Part shown: positions 24,935 to 33,081 of the stretch, piece by piece
Position numbering within the stretch: the stretch's first letter is position 1
How the letters are laid out: each line of letters opens with the position of its first letter
Notes under the pieces: model-generated
Seen by the model: the letters and a program-made list of their open reading frames with translations, nothing else
The model's database searches: none
Told to the model about the DNA's origin: nothing
NCBI GenBank assembly: GCA_035549075.1
Contig: DASZRT010000118.1
Location: 1-64,000, forward strand
Source of the DNA: DASZFV01 sp035549075
Lineage (GTDB): Bacteria > Myxococcota_A > Polyangia > Fen-1088
Reading direction: 5' to 3'
Length of the DNA: 64,000 nucleotides
Position numbers and translations under genes: made by a program

Positions 24935-26182
24935 TCAAACCAGGATGCCCGGCGCCGGGAACTTCGCGCACAGCGCCTCGACCTCGGCCCGCACCTTGTC
25001 GGCGACGTCGTCGGTCGGGTTGGAGATGACCCGATCCATCCACGCCGCGATCTGCTTCATCTCGGGCTCGCGCATGCCGCGGCTCGACACCGACGGCGAC
25101 CCGAGGCGAATGCCCGACGGATCGAACGGCTTGCGCGTGTCGTACGGCACCGTGTTGTAGTTCAGCTCGAGGCCAGCGCGATCGAGCGCGCGCGCCGCGA
25201 CCTTGCCGGGGACGTTCTTGTTGGTGAGGTCGACGAGGATGAGGTGGTTGTCCGTGCCGCCCGAGACGACCTGGTAGCCCTTGGCGACGAGCTCGGCCGC
25301 GATGACCTTGGCGTTGGCGACGACGAGCTTCGCGTAGTCCTTGAAGGCCGGCTGCGCCGCTTCTTTGAGCGCGACGGCGAGCGACGCCGTGTTGTGCACG
25401 TGCGGGCCGCCCTGCAGGCCCGGGAACACGGCCTTGTCGATCGCCGAAGCGTGCTCGGCGCGGCACATGATCATGCCGCCGCGCGGGCCGCGCAGCGTCT
25501 TGTGCGTCGTCGTCGTCACGACGTCGGCGTGCGGGATGGGCGAGGGGTGCGCGCCGCCCGCGACGAGGCCCGCGATGTGCGCGATGTCGGCGATGAGCTT
25601 CGCGCCCACGTCGCGCGCGATCGAGGCCATCGTCTCGAAGTCCCAGATGCGCGAGTACGCCGTGCCGCCCGCCCACAGCAGCGTGGGGCGTTCCTTCTTC
25701 GCGAGGTCGCGGATCTCGTCGTAGTCGAGACGTCCCGTGTCCTTGCGAACGCCGTAGGGCACCGACTGGAAGAACTTGCCCGTGATCGACACGTTCCAGC
25801 CGTGCGTCAGGTGGCCGCCCATCGGCAGCGCGAGGCCCATGATCTTGTCGCCCGGCTTGCAGAAGGCGAGGTAGACGGCGAGGTTCGCCGGCGAGCCCGA
25901 GTAGGGTTGCACGTTGGCGTGGTCGGCGCCGAAGAGCGCCTTGGCGCGATCGATCGTCAGCTGCTCGAGCGGGTCGACGAACTTCTGACCCTCGTAGTAG
26001 CGCTTGCCCGGGTAGCCTTCGCTGTACTTGTTGGCGAAGACCGACGAAGACGCCTCGAGGACGGCCTTCGAGACGTAGTTCTCCGACGGGATGAGTCGAA
26101 TCGTGTTGGCCTGCCGCTTTTCTTCGGCGGCGCACAGCTCATAGACCTGTGAATCCTCGGCTTTCAGGGCGTCCATCGACAT
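24935..26182 (-). CDS. glyA: serine hydroxymethyltransferase
   Basis: 415 residues. PLP enzyme that interconverts serine and glycine and feeds one-carbon units to folate. Signatures are RLIPSENYVS, NKYSEGYPGKRYYEG, DIAHIAGLVAGG and the PLP-Lys motif TTTTHKTLRGPRGG. The substrate region reads VQPYSGSPAN, where most enzymes have H and Q (VQPHSGSQAN), a mild divergence. It has the best promoter in the window: TTGACT, 17 bases, TAGCTT, then 9 bases to ATG, so there is essentially no leader and no glycine riboswitch. It diverges from the Gfo/Idh/MocA operon. Confidence 0.96.
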   Translation of the reverse strand: MSMDALKAEDSQVYELCAAEEKRQANTIRLIPSENYVSKAVLEASSSVFANKYSEGYPGKRYYEGQKFVDPLEQLTIDRAKALFGADHANVQPYSGSPANLAVYLAFCKPGDKIMGLALPMGGHLTHGWNVSITGKFFQSVPYGVRKDTGRLDYDEIRDLAKKERPTLLWAGGTAYSRIWDFETMASIARDVGAKLIADIAHIAGLVAGGAHPSPIPHADVVTTTTHKTLRGPRGGMIMCRAEHASAIDKAVFPGLQGGPHVHNTASLAVALKEAAQPAFKDYAKLVVANAKVIAAELVAKGYQVVSGGTDNHLILVDLTNKNVPGKVAARALDRAGLELNYNTVPYDTRKPFDPSGIRLGSPSVSSRGMREPEMKQIAAWMDRVISNPTDDVADKVRAEVEALCAKFPAPGILV

Positions 26183-26191
26183 CGCGCCCGC

Positions 26192-26220
26192 AAGCTAGTC
26201 CCCGCTCCGACGGCAGTCAA
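26192..26220 (-). promoter_or_regulatory. sigma-70-type promoter of glyA
   Basis: On the minus strand TTGACT (26215-26220), a 17-base spacer and TAGCTT (26192-26197) precede ATG 26182 by 9 bases. The predicted start of transcription falls within about three bases of the start codon. Confidence 0.75.
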
Positions 26221-26230
26221 TTGGGATCCG

Positions 26231-26260
26231 AGTTGCCAAACAACTCGTGAAAGGTAATGT
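26231..26260 (+). promoter_or_regulatory. candidate promoter of the Gfo/CDP-alcohol operon
   Basis: TTGCCA (26233-26238), a 16-base spacer and TAATGT (26255-26260) lie back to back with the glyA promoter. Overlapping inverted repeats are present: AGTTG/CAACT at 26231-26245, and GTTGCC (26232-26237) with GGCAAC (26265-26270). These could be an operator. Confidence 0.45.
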
Positions 26261-26276
26261 TTCGGGCAACCTGAAG

Positions 26277-27413
26277 ATGGCGAACCTTAACAAGAAAGTC
26301 CGTGGGGCCCTGGTCGGCTACGGATTCATCATGGAGAGCGGCCACGCCGCCGGCTACCGCGGCCGCGGCGACGTCGAGATCGTCGCGATCGCCGACGTTT
26401 CCGAAGAGCGACGCGTCCTGGCCCGCACGCACTTCCCCGAAGCCCGCATCTACGCCGATCACACGTCGCTGCTCGACGCCGAGCGCACGGGCCTCGACTT
26501 CTGTGACGTCGCCGTTCCGCCGGCCGATCACGCGGCCGTGGCCCACGCCGCGCTCGAAGCCGGCGTCCACGTGCTGTGCGAGAAGCCGCTCGCGACGTCG
26601 GTCGAAGAGGCGCGCGGCATGCTCCAGCACGCCGCGAAGGCGCGACGCGTCCTGTACCCCTGCCACAACTACAAGCACGCGCCCGTCATCAAGACGGTGC
26701 GCGCCGCGATCGACGCGGGCCGCGTCGGCAAGCCGCACCTCGTGACGCTGCAGACCTTCCGCAACACGCACGCCAAGGGCGTGGGCGAGTGGCGGCCGCA
26801 CTGGCGACGCGAGCGCCGGCACTCGGGCGGCGGCATCGCCATGGACCACGGCAGCCACACCTTCTACCTGGCGTTCGAGTGGCTGCGCGCGTACCCCACG
26901 GCCATCACGGCGCGCATGGAGACGATGGGCGCGTTCGACACGGAGGACGACTTCACGTGCAGCCTGCGCTTCCCGACGGGCGTCGCGTCGGCGCACCTGT
27001 CGTGGAACGCCGGCGTGCGCAAGGTGCTGTACACGATCCACGGCGACAAGGGCGCGATTCGCGTCGAGGACGACGCCATCGAGATCGCGACGCAGGCGCC
27101 GGACGGCAAGGGCGGCGTCGGCTGGAAGTTCGACCGCGAGGCCATTCCGTCGGACTGGATGGACTCGAGCCACGTCAACTGGTTCAACTCGCTGTTCGAC
27201 GACTTCAAGTCGGCGATCGCGCGCGGCGACTTCGTGGGGCACGAGGCGCGCGCGGCCTTCCTGTGCGTGCAGCTCATCTCGACGGCGTACGCGTCGGCGC
27301 GCGACGGCAGCCGCGAGCTGCCGCTGCGTGGGCTCGACGCCATCGAGATCGACGACGTGACCGAGCGGCGGGCGCGCGCCGTGGGCGCGCACGAGGTCAC
27401 GCCGCGCTCGTGA
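26277..27413 (+). CDS. Gfo/Idh/MocA-family oxidoreductase
   Basis: 378 residues from MANLNKKVRG; a GTG at 26247 would add ten residues. The N-terminal Rossmann fold begins VRGALVGYGFIMESGHAAGY, a variant of GxGxxG with bulky residues. The family motif EKPLATS (Lys at the active site) and the C-terminal dimerisation domain with GGGIAMDHGSHTFY (His in the substrate site) are clear. Such enzymes oxidise or reduce a ring hydroxyl of sugars or inositols with NAD(P). It is the first of five overlapping genes that encode lipid head-group type enzymes, so a polyol or sugar on that path may be its substrate. Confidence 0.88.
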   Translation: MANLNKKVRGALVGYGFIMESGHAAGYRGRGDVEIVAIADVSEERRVLARTHFPEARIYADHTSLLDAERTGLDFCDVAVPPADHAAVAHAALEAGVHVLCEKPLATSVEEARGMLQHAAKARRVLYPCHNYKHAPVIKTVRAAIDAGRVGKPHLVTLQTFRNTHAKGVGEWRPHWRRERRHSGGGIAMDHGSHTFYLAFEWLRAYPTAITARMETMGAFDTEDDFTCSLRFPTGVASAHLSWNAGVRKVLYTIHGDKGAIRVEDDAIEIATQAPDGKGGVGWKFDREAIPSDWMDSSHVNWFNSLFDDFKSAIARGDFVGHEARAAFLCVQLISTAYASARDGSRELPLRGLDAIEIDDVTERRARAVGAHEVTPRS

Positions 27414-28240
27414 GCGGCGTGCGCGACATCCACCTCGCCCTCGCGGCGTGGGGGCTCATCGGCTTGCTCGTCGTCGCCTACGTCGTGCGCTCGCTCGTGC
27501 GCGGGCGCGCGCGCCACGCGCGCATCGACAAAGACGGCGGCAGCGTGCTGCTCGGCAAGTCGATCATGGAGATGGCCTACTGGGGCATCGATCCGCTCGT
27601 CGACATGCTGGTGGCGATGCGGCTCACGCCCACGCAGGTGACGGCGCTGTCGCTCGTGCCGGCGGCGCTCGCGGGCGTCGCGATCGCGCTCGGGTGGTTC
27701 GCGCTCGCGGGCGTGCTCGCGGCGGCGTCGGCCGTCGGCGACATCCTCGACGGCTTGCTGGCGCGACGGCTCGGCGTCGCGTCCGACGCGGGCGAGGCGT
27801 TCGACGCCGCGGCCGATCGCTACGGTGAGTTCTTCTTCTTCGCGGGCCTCGCCGTCTATTACCGCGACAACGTCAAATGCCTGTTGCTGGTGATGGCGGC
27901 CTTCTTCGGGTCGTTCATGGTCAGCTACACCACCGCCAAGGCCGAGGCGATGAAGGTCGAGCCGCCGCGCGGCGCGATGCGCCGGCCCGAGCGCGCCGTC
28001 TACCTGTTCGCGGGCGCGGCGCTCACGGCGGTGACGAAGGCGCTGTGGGGCGACTCGATCTCGCTCGTGCTGCGCGAGTTCCCGATCATCTTCGCGCTCG
28101 CGCTCGTCGCCGCGGTGACCAACATTTCGACGGTGAAACGCCTCGGCATCATCATCGAGCAGCTGCGCGTGCGCGGGCCGGCGCCCGTCGTGCCGCCTCC
28201 GGCGCCGGTCGAAGAAGCCAAGACGCCGGGCGTCCCGTGA
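27410..28240 (+). CDS. CDP-alcohol phosphatidyltransferase family enzyme
   Basis: 276 residues, GTG start overlapping the upstream TGA. The full catalytic motif is present at residues 111-136: D111-x2-D114-G115-x2-A118-R119-x8-G128-x3-D132-x3-D136, read from GDILDGLLARRLG and GEAFDAAAD. About six membrane helices surround it, with an extra N-terminal helix (about 8-27) and a Pro-rich tail. The enzyme joins a CDP-linked lipid or alcohol to a second alcohol in the inner membrane. The sequence alone does not tell whether the acceptor is glycerol-P, inositol-P, serine or another group. The neighbours PgpA, aminotransferase and dehydrogenase suggest a modified head group. Confidence 0.9.
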   Translation: MSGVRDIHLALAAWGLIGLLVVAYVVRSLVRGRARHARIDKDGGSVLLGKSIMEMAYWGIDPLVDMLVAMRLTPTQVTALSLVPAALAGVAIALGWFALAGVLAAASAVGDILDGLLARRLGVASDAGEAFDAAADRYGEFFFFAGLAVYYRDNVKCLLLVMAAFFGSFMVSYTTAKAEAMKVEPPRGAMRRPERAVYLFAGAALTAVTKALWGDSISLVLREFPIIFALALVAAVTNISTVKRLGIIIEQLRVRGPAPVVPPPAPVEEAKTPGVP

Positions 28241-28668
28241 CGCAGGCGGCGCCCGCCGCGCCGCCGCGCTCCCGGGCCACGCTCTGGCAGTGGTTGCGCC
28301 ACCACGTCGCGTCGGTGGTCGCGACGGCCGTCGACTACGGCGTCATGATCGCGTGCGTCGAGCTCGCGCACGTCGCGCCCGTGCCCGCGACGGCGATCGG
28401 CGCGCTCGCCGGCGGCGCCTCGAACTTCGCCCTCGGCCGCGCCTTCACCTATCACGCCGAATCCGAGCCGCTCGGTGGGCAAGCTTGGCGCTACGCGCTC
28501 GTCTCGGGCGGCAGCCTCGCGCTGAACGCCGGCGGCGAGGCGCTCTTCCACAACGTGCTCGGGCTTCAATATTTGCTCGCCCGCGTCATCACCTCCGTCG
28601 TCGTGAGCAACGCTTGGAACTACCCGTTGCAGCGATTCTTTGTATTCTCGCGCCGCCCCTCCCCATGA
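28237..28668 (+). CDS. GtrA-family membrane protein
   Basis: 143 residues with a GTG start in a GTGA overlap. Four hydrophobic helices are visible, with the GtrA signatures at ATAVDYGVMI in helix one, GGASNFALGRAFTY after helix two and NAWNYPLQRFFVF at the end. GtrA proteins are thought to flip or help use polyprenyl-phosphate sugars and are often paired with glycosyltransferases. No transferase is next to it here. Placed between a CDP-alcohol enzyme and an aminotransferase, it might handle a lipid-linked intermediate, which is inference. Confidence 0.88.
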   Translation: MTQAAPAAPPRSRATLWQWLRHHVASVVATAVDYGVMIACVELAHVAPVPATAIGALAGGASNFALGRAFTYHAESEPLGGQAWRYALVSGGSLALNAGGEALFHNVLGLQYLLARVITSVVVSNAWNYPLQRFFVFSRRPSP

Positions 28669-30032
28669 ACGAATCACAACCGAAGGACCAGCGCGCCACG
28701 CTGAAGACCGAGATCCCGGGCCCCCAGAGCCGCGCCTTGCGCGCGCGCGAGGACGCGCACATGGCGCCCGGCCTGCAAAGCTACGCCGTCAGTGCGGGCG
28801 TCGTCGTCGAGGACGCCAAGGGCAGCGCCGTCACCGACGTCGATGGCAACACGTACCTCGACTTCATCGGGGGCATCAACGTCAACGCCCTGGGGCACTC
28901 GCACCCGCGCTACGTCGAGGCCGTCAAGACGCAGGTCGAGAAGGCATCAGTCGGGTCGTTCACCTCGCGCGCGCGCGTCGACCTCGTCGAGCGCCTCGCG
29001 GCCCAGCCGCCCGCGCCGGGCGTACACCGGCTGCAGCTCTACTCGGGCGGCGCCGAGGCCGTCGAGAGCGCGCTGCGCCTCGCGAAGTCGCACACCGGCA
29101 AGTACGAGCTCGTCAGCTTCTGGGGCGGCTTCCACGGCAAGACCATGGGCGCGCTCGCGCTCATGGGCTCGACGTTCAAGGACGGCCTCGGCCCCATGCC
29201 GACGGGCGCGCACCAGATCCCCTACGCCGACTGCTACCGCTGTCCGCTCGCGCAGACGTACCCCGGCTGCGGCATGGCCTGCGTCGAGCTCGGGCGCAAG
29301 CACGTGAAGACGGCGTCGGCCGGCGAGGTCGCCGCCGTCATCGTCGAGCCGATGCAAGGCACGGCCGGCAACATCGTCCCGCCGAAAGAGTTCCTGCCCG
29401 CGGTTCGATCACTGGCCGACGAGCTGGGGGCGCTGCTGATCGCCGACGAGATGATCACGGGCCTCGGGCGCACCGGCAAGCGCTGGGGCGTCGAGCACAC
29501 GGGCACGCGGCCCGACATCGTCACGCTCGGCAAGGCCTTCGGCGGCGGCTTCCCGCTGTCGGGCGTGCTGACGACCGACGAGATCTCGCAGGCCAAGCCA
29601 TGGAGCGTGCCCTCGGGCTCGTCGTCGAGCTACGGCGGTAACCCGCTCGGCGCCGCGGCGGGCGCGGCCGCGCTGCGCATCATCGACGAGGAGCGCCTCA
29701 CCGAGAACGCCGCCGAGGTGGGCGCGCTGATGCTGCGCGAGCTCGAGGCCTTCGTCGAGCGCTACCCGTTCGTGGGCTTCGCGCAGGGCGCGGGCCTGTT
29801 CCTGCGCCTCGAGCTCGTGCGCGACAAGAAGACGAAGGAGCCGCTGCCGCGCGCCGTGACGCAGCGGATCTTCCTCGAGTGCGTGAAGCGCGGCCTGCTC
29901 ACGATGTCGTACGCGCCCAGCTTCCGCATCCAGCCGGCGCTCACGATCGACGCCGCGACGGCGAAGAACGGCCTCGCGATCCTCGCCGAGGTGTTCGACG
30001 CGTTCGCGCGCGACGGATCCTGGCGCGCATGA
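28665..30032 (+). CDS. class-III PLP aminotransferase
   Basis: 455 residues, ATGA overlap with the GtrA gene. Fold-type I class III signatures are YLDFIGGINVNALGHSHP, the PLP phosphate region SGGAEAVESALRLA, LLIADEMITGLGRTG and the PLP lysine in TLGKAFGGGFPLSG (about residue 290). A Cys-containing insert YRCPLAQTYPGCGMAC is like those of 4-aminobutyrate/diamine-type members. It transfers an amino group between an omega-amine or amino-polyol and a keto acid. The substrate is not determinable from sequence. It sits inside the overlapping lipid-type operon rather than with amino acid genes. Confidence 0.88.
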   Translation: MNESQPKDQRATLKTEIPGPQSRALRAREDAHMAPGLQSYAVSAGVVVEDAKGSAVTDVDGNTYLDFIGGINVNALGHSHPRYVEAVKTQVEKASVGSFTSRARVDLVERLAAQPPAPGVHRLQLYSGGAEAVESALRLAKSHTGKYELVSFWGGFHGKTMGALALMGSTFKDGLGPMPTGAHQIPYADCYRCPLAQTYPGCGMACVELGRKHVKTASAGEVAAVIVEPMQGTAGNIVPPKEFLPAVRSLADELGALLIADEMITGLGRTGKRWGVEHTGTRPDIVTLGKAFGGGFPLSGVLTTDEISQAKPWSVPSGSSSSYGGNPLGAAAGAAALRIIDEERLTENAAEVGALMLRELEAFVERYPFVGFAQGAGLFLRLELVRDKKTKEPLPRAVTQRIFLECVKRGLLTMSYAPSFRIQPALTIDAATAKNGLAILAEVFDAFARDGSWRA

Positions 30033-30505
30033 CCGACGCGGCGCCGCGCGGCCTCAAGGGCTGGGTCGCGCACGTGCTCGCCGTGTGGTTCGGCCTCGGG
30101 CATCTGCCCGCGCCCGGCACGATGGGCACGCTGGGCGCGATCCCGCTGTACCTGCTCGTGCGCCCGCACGGCGTCGCCGCCGTCGCGGCCGTGGCCGTCG
30201 TCGTCACGCTCGTCGGTATCTGGGCGGGCGGCGAGGTCGAGAAGCGCCTCGGCGGCAAGGACCCGCAGATCGTCAACATCGACGAGGTCGCCGGCGTGTT
30301 CGTGACCTGGACGGCCGCGCCCGCGACGTGGCGCGGGTTGATCGTCGGCGTCGTGCTGTTTCGCATCTTCGATCAGTTCAAGCCGTGGCCCGCGCGCGCC
30401 GCCGAGCGCTTGGGCGGCGGCGCCGGCATCGTGCTCGACGACGTGGCCGCGGGCGTGTGGGGCGCGGCGCTACTCGCCGTCGGCCGCGCGCTGGGCTGGC
30501 TCTGA
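30029..30505 (+). CDS. pgpA: phosphatidylglycerophosphatase A-like protein
   Basis: 158 residues. The PgpA family signatures are FGLGHLPAPGTMGTLGAIP, the acidic pair in NIDEVAGVFVTW and FRIFDQFKPWPAR. About four membrane helices are present. PgpA removes phosphate from phosphatidylglycerophosphate to give phosphatidylglycerol. Within this operon it might act on the phosphorylated product of the CDP-alcohol enzyme. The ATG overlaps the aminotransferase stop. Its 3' end overlaps the 3' end of the convergent RND gene by 36 bases. Confidence 0.92.
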   Translation: MTDAAPRGLKGWVAHVLAVWFGLGHLPAPGTMGTLGAIPLYLLVRPHGVAAVAAVAVVVTLVGIWAGGEVEKRLGGKDPQIVNIDEVAGVFVTWTAAPATWRGLIVGVVLFRIFDQFKPWPARAAERLGGGAGIVLDDVAAGVWGAALLAVGRALGWL

Positions 30506-33016
30506 CGCGACGGATACCGAGGGCGCGCGCAGCCCGAGCACGGCGGGCAACAAGACGAGCGCCGTCACGAGGCACGTGACCTCGCCCAGCACGGCCAGCA
30601 GCCCGAACAAGAACAGGCCGACGTTCTTCGCCACCAGCAGCGACGAGTAGCCGATGATCGTCGTGAGCGAGCACAGGCCCACGGCGCCGCCCGTCTCGCG
30701 GATGGCCGCCTCGACGCCGCGCGCGCCGTCGCGCACGTAGCGGGCCATGACGTTGACGGCGTAGTCGACGCCGATGCCGAACGTGATGGGGAAGGCGATG
30801 AAGTTCACGAAGTTGATCTTGATGCCGAGGAACAGCGCCGCCGCGAGCAGCCACACGACGCCCACGACGAGCGAGCCGACGACGAACGGCGTCGCGAGCC
30901 CGCGCCGGAAGATCAACACGACCGTCGCGAGCACGCCGAGGAACGCCAGCAGCGAGGCGAGGGGGCCGTCGTGGCGCATCGACTGGATGATGTCGGCCGT
31001 GAGCGGCGGCCCGCCGGCCACGCGCGCGGCGCGGCCGCCCGTCGCGGTGGGCGTCTCGGCGATGGCGCGCAGCGCGCCCACGAACGTCGCGATGGTCTCA
31101 CCGCGCCACCAGCTGGTCGCGGGGTTCGGGTAGACGAGCACGGCGCGCCCGCGGTGGCCGTCGCGCTCGCGCAGCCCCGTCGCCAGTGACGGCGGCACCT
31201 CGGCCTCGGTCACGGGCGCCGCCGGCCCGTCGCCCAGCAAGCGATCGACGTCGTGGTTCTGCTGCGCGGTCATGTGCTGCCGCAGCTTGGGCGTCAGCTT
31301 CTTGCGGATGACGGCCAGCTCGTCGCGCTTGGCGTCTTGATCGGGCGGCAGCAGATCGTCGTACGTGCGAATCGACGCGATCATCGTGTCGAGCGGCGGC
31401 TTCGTCACCTCGGCCCGCAGCTTCGCGGCGATGGCACGCGCCTCGGCCTCCGTGTCGGTGAGCAGCACCGTGGGCGTGAGGTAGCGCCCCATGAGCGCGT
31501 CCATCTGCTTGCCCCAGTAGCCTTCGCCCGACTTCCACGTGTCGCGCCGGCGCAGGTGCGAGAAGTCGTACTCGAGGCTGTCGGCGCCGAAGTGGCGCAG
31601 CTCGGCGGCGGCGACGAGCGTGACGACGAGGCCGGCGAGGGCGATCTTGCGCGGGTGCCCCGTGACCCAGCGCGCGAGCGCCGCCATGAAGCGGTGGTGC
31701 TGCACGCGCTTCTCCGTCTCGTCGCGCGGCGTGAGACGCCCACCGTCGAGCCACGCGACGAGCGGCGGCCCCAACAGAAACGTGGCCGACCACACGAGCA
31801 ACATGCCGAGACCGCCGATGATCCCGAACTGCCGGAAGCCGCGGAAGTGCATCGCGACCAGCGAGCCGTAGGCGACGCCCGCGGCCAGCGCCGCCGACAA
31901 CGTGCCCTTGCGGGTCGCGTCGAGCGCGATGACGAGCGCCTCGCGGATGGGCACGCCGCGCCGCCGCTCCTCGACGTAGCGCGCGAGCTGGATGATGCCG
32001 AAGTTGACGCCGTTGCCGATGATGATCGACCCGAGGAACGCCGTGTTCGAGTTGAGCTCGGTCACGCCGAACGGCGGGAGGCTCGCGAGCGCGAAGGCGC
32101 CGATCGCGCCCACGGCCAGCGGCAAGAACAGCGCGGGCACGGCGCGCCGCCAGCCGTAGAAGACGATGAGCGCGAGCACGACGGCGCCGCCGACGAGCCC
32201 GAACGAGATCGACAGATCCTCGACGAGCGCCTCCATCTCCTCGGCCGAGATCGCGACGTCGCCCGAGAAGCCGACGCGCAGCCCCGCGCCATAGTGGGCC
32301 GGCCCGCCCAGCGCCGCGAGGTCGGCTTTGACGCGCGCGATGAGCGCCTTCGCCTGCGACGCGCTCGTCGAGAAGCCACCGACCTCGATGAGCATGAGCG
32401 ACAGCCCGCGCGCGCGGCTCGAGAAGCGCGTCGCCTCGACGTCGCCGCCGCCGAGCTGCGAGCGGTACTTCGCCTCGATGTCGGAGACGTCGACGTTCGG
32501 CGCCGGCTCGCTGTCGTCGAGCAACGTCCCCGTCGCCTGGCCGTACTCCCAATGAATGCGATCCTCGATGCGGCTGCGGATCGTGCGCAGGTCGTCGAGC
32601 GCGATCAGCATCGAGCCGTGCTTCTCGACGAAGGCGCGCTCGACGTCGTAGCCGACGTGCACGTCGGTCACGAGGTCGGCGGGGTAGGTCCGCACGCGCG
32701 CCGCGAGATCGTCGAGCAGCCTTTCGCCGCCGCCGAGGGCGTCCACGTTGCCCGGCGGCGCCTCGACGACGACGCCCAGCACCTGCAGGCCCGTGAACCG
32801 CCGGCGCAGCTCGTCGATGGCCTGCACGCTGGGCGCGTCGCGCGGCAGCAGCTCCTCGACGTCGCTGCGCAGGTTGCGGTACAGCGTGGCGGCGCGCATC
32901 GCCGCCGGCACGGCGACCAAGAGCGCGATCACCCACAGCAGCCGGCCATGCCGCAGCGTCCAATCGACGAAGCGGCGCGTTCGGGGCAACGCGTGTTGCG
33001 GCTGCGAGGGCTCCAA
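30470..33016 (-). CDS. RND/MMPL-family exporter, HpnN-like
   Basis: 848 residues with twelve predicted membrane helices in two 1+5 halves, each with a large periplasmic loop. The helix-4 signatures are IGNGVNFGIIQLARY in the first half and FGIGVDYAVNVMARYVRD in the second. Thus the first half has Asn where the second keeps the acidic residue. Relatives include the HpnN hopanoid exporter and MmpL lipid transporters. A lipid cargo fits the adjacent lipid operon, but the genes converge. The start is a TTG with a TATAGT box 11 bases upstream. No better ATG exists before the first membrane helix. Confidence 0.85.
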   Translation of the reverse strand: MEPSQPQHALPRTRRFVDWTLRHGRLLWVIALLVAVPAAMRAATLYRNLRSDVEELLPRDAPSVQAIDELRRRFTGLQVLGVVVEAPPGNVDALGGGERLLDDLAARVRTYPADLVTDVHVGYDVERAFVEKHGSMLIALDDLRTIRSRIEDRIHWEYGQATGTLLDDSEPAPNVDVSDIEAKYRSQLGGGDVEATRFSSRARGLSLMLIEVGGFSTSASQAKALIARVKADLAALGGPAHYGAGLRVGFSGDVAISAEEMEALVEDLSISFGLVGGAVVLALIVFYGWRRAVPALFLPLAVGAIGAFALASLPPFGVTELNSNTAFLGSIIIGNGVNFGIIQLARYVEERRRGVPIREALVIALDATRKGTLSAALAAGVAYGSLVAMHFRGFRQFGIIGGLGMLLVWSATFLLGPPLVAWLDGGRLTPRDETEKRVQHHRFMAALARWVTGHPRKIALAGLVVTLVAAAELRHFGADSLEYDFSHLRRRDTWKSGEGYWGKQMDALMGRYLTPTVLLTDTEAEARAIAAKLRAEVTKPPLDTMIASIRTYDDLLPPDQDAKRDELAVIRKKLTPKLRQHMTAQQNHDVDRLLGDGPAAPVTEAEVPPSLATGLRERDGHRGRAVLVYPNPATSWWRGETIATFVGALRAIAETPTATGGRAARVAGGPPLTADIIQSMRHDGPLASLLAFLGVLATVVLIFRRGLATPFVVGSLVVGVVWLLAAALFLGIKINFVNFIAFPITFGIGVDYAVNVMARYVRDGARGVEAAIRETGGAVGLCSLTTIIGYSSLLVAKNVGLFLFGLLAVLGEVTCLVTALVLLPAVLGLRAPSVSVASEPAQRAADGE

Positions 33017-33027
33017 TTCGGGGCGGG

Positions 33028-33033
33028 ACTATA
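33028..33033 (-). promoter_or_regulatory. TATAGT box for the RND exporter gene
   Basis: A strong -10-like hexamer lies 11 bases before TTG 33016. It supports that unusual start codon. Confidence 0.45.
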
Positions 33034-33066
33034 GCCGAGCGACCGCGACCGGGCCGATCGATGTGG

Positions 33067-33072
33067 TAGGGT
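33067..33072 (+). promoter_or_regulatory. TAGGGT box for the trp operon
   Basis: A -10-like hexamer lies 9 bases before the trpE ATG. The short distance leaves no room for a leader peptide or attenuator. Confidence 0.45.
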
Positions 33073-33081
33073 CCTTGACCC

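Noticed and set aside
26183..26276. Glycine riboswitch or leader between glyA and the Gfo/Idh gene
   Set aside because: The glyA promoter leaves almost no leader, and the other direction has only about 10-16 transcribed bases before the start.
33034..33081. trp attenuator or leader peptide ahead of trpE
   Set aside because: No Trp-rich short frame and no alternative hairpins. The TAGGGT box is 9 bases from ATG.
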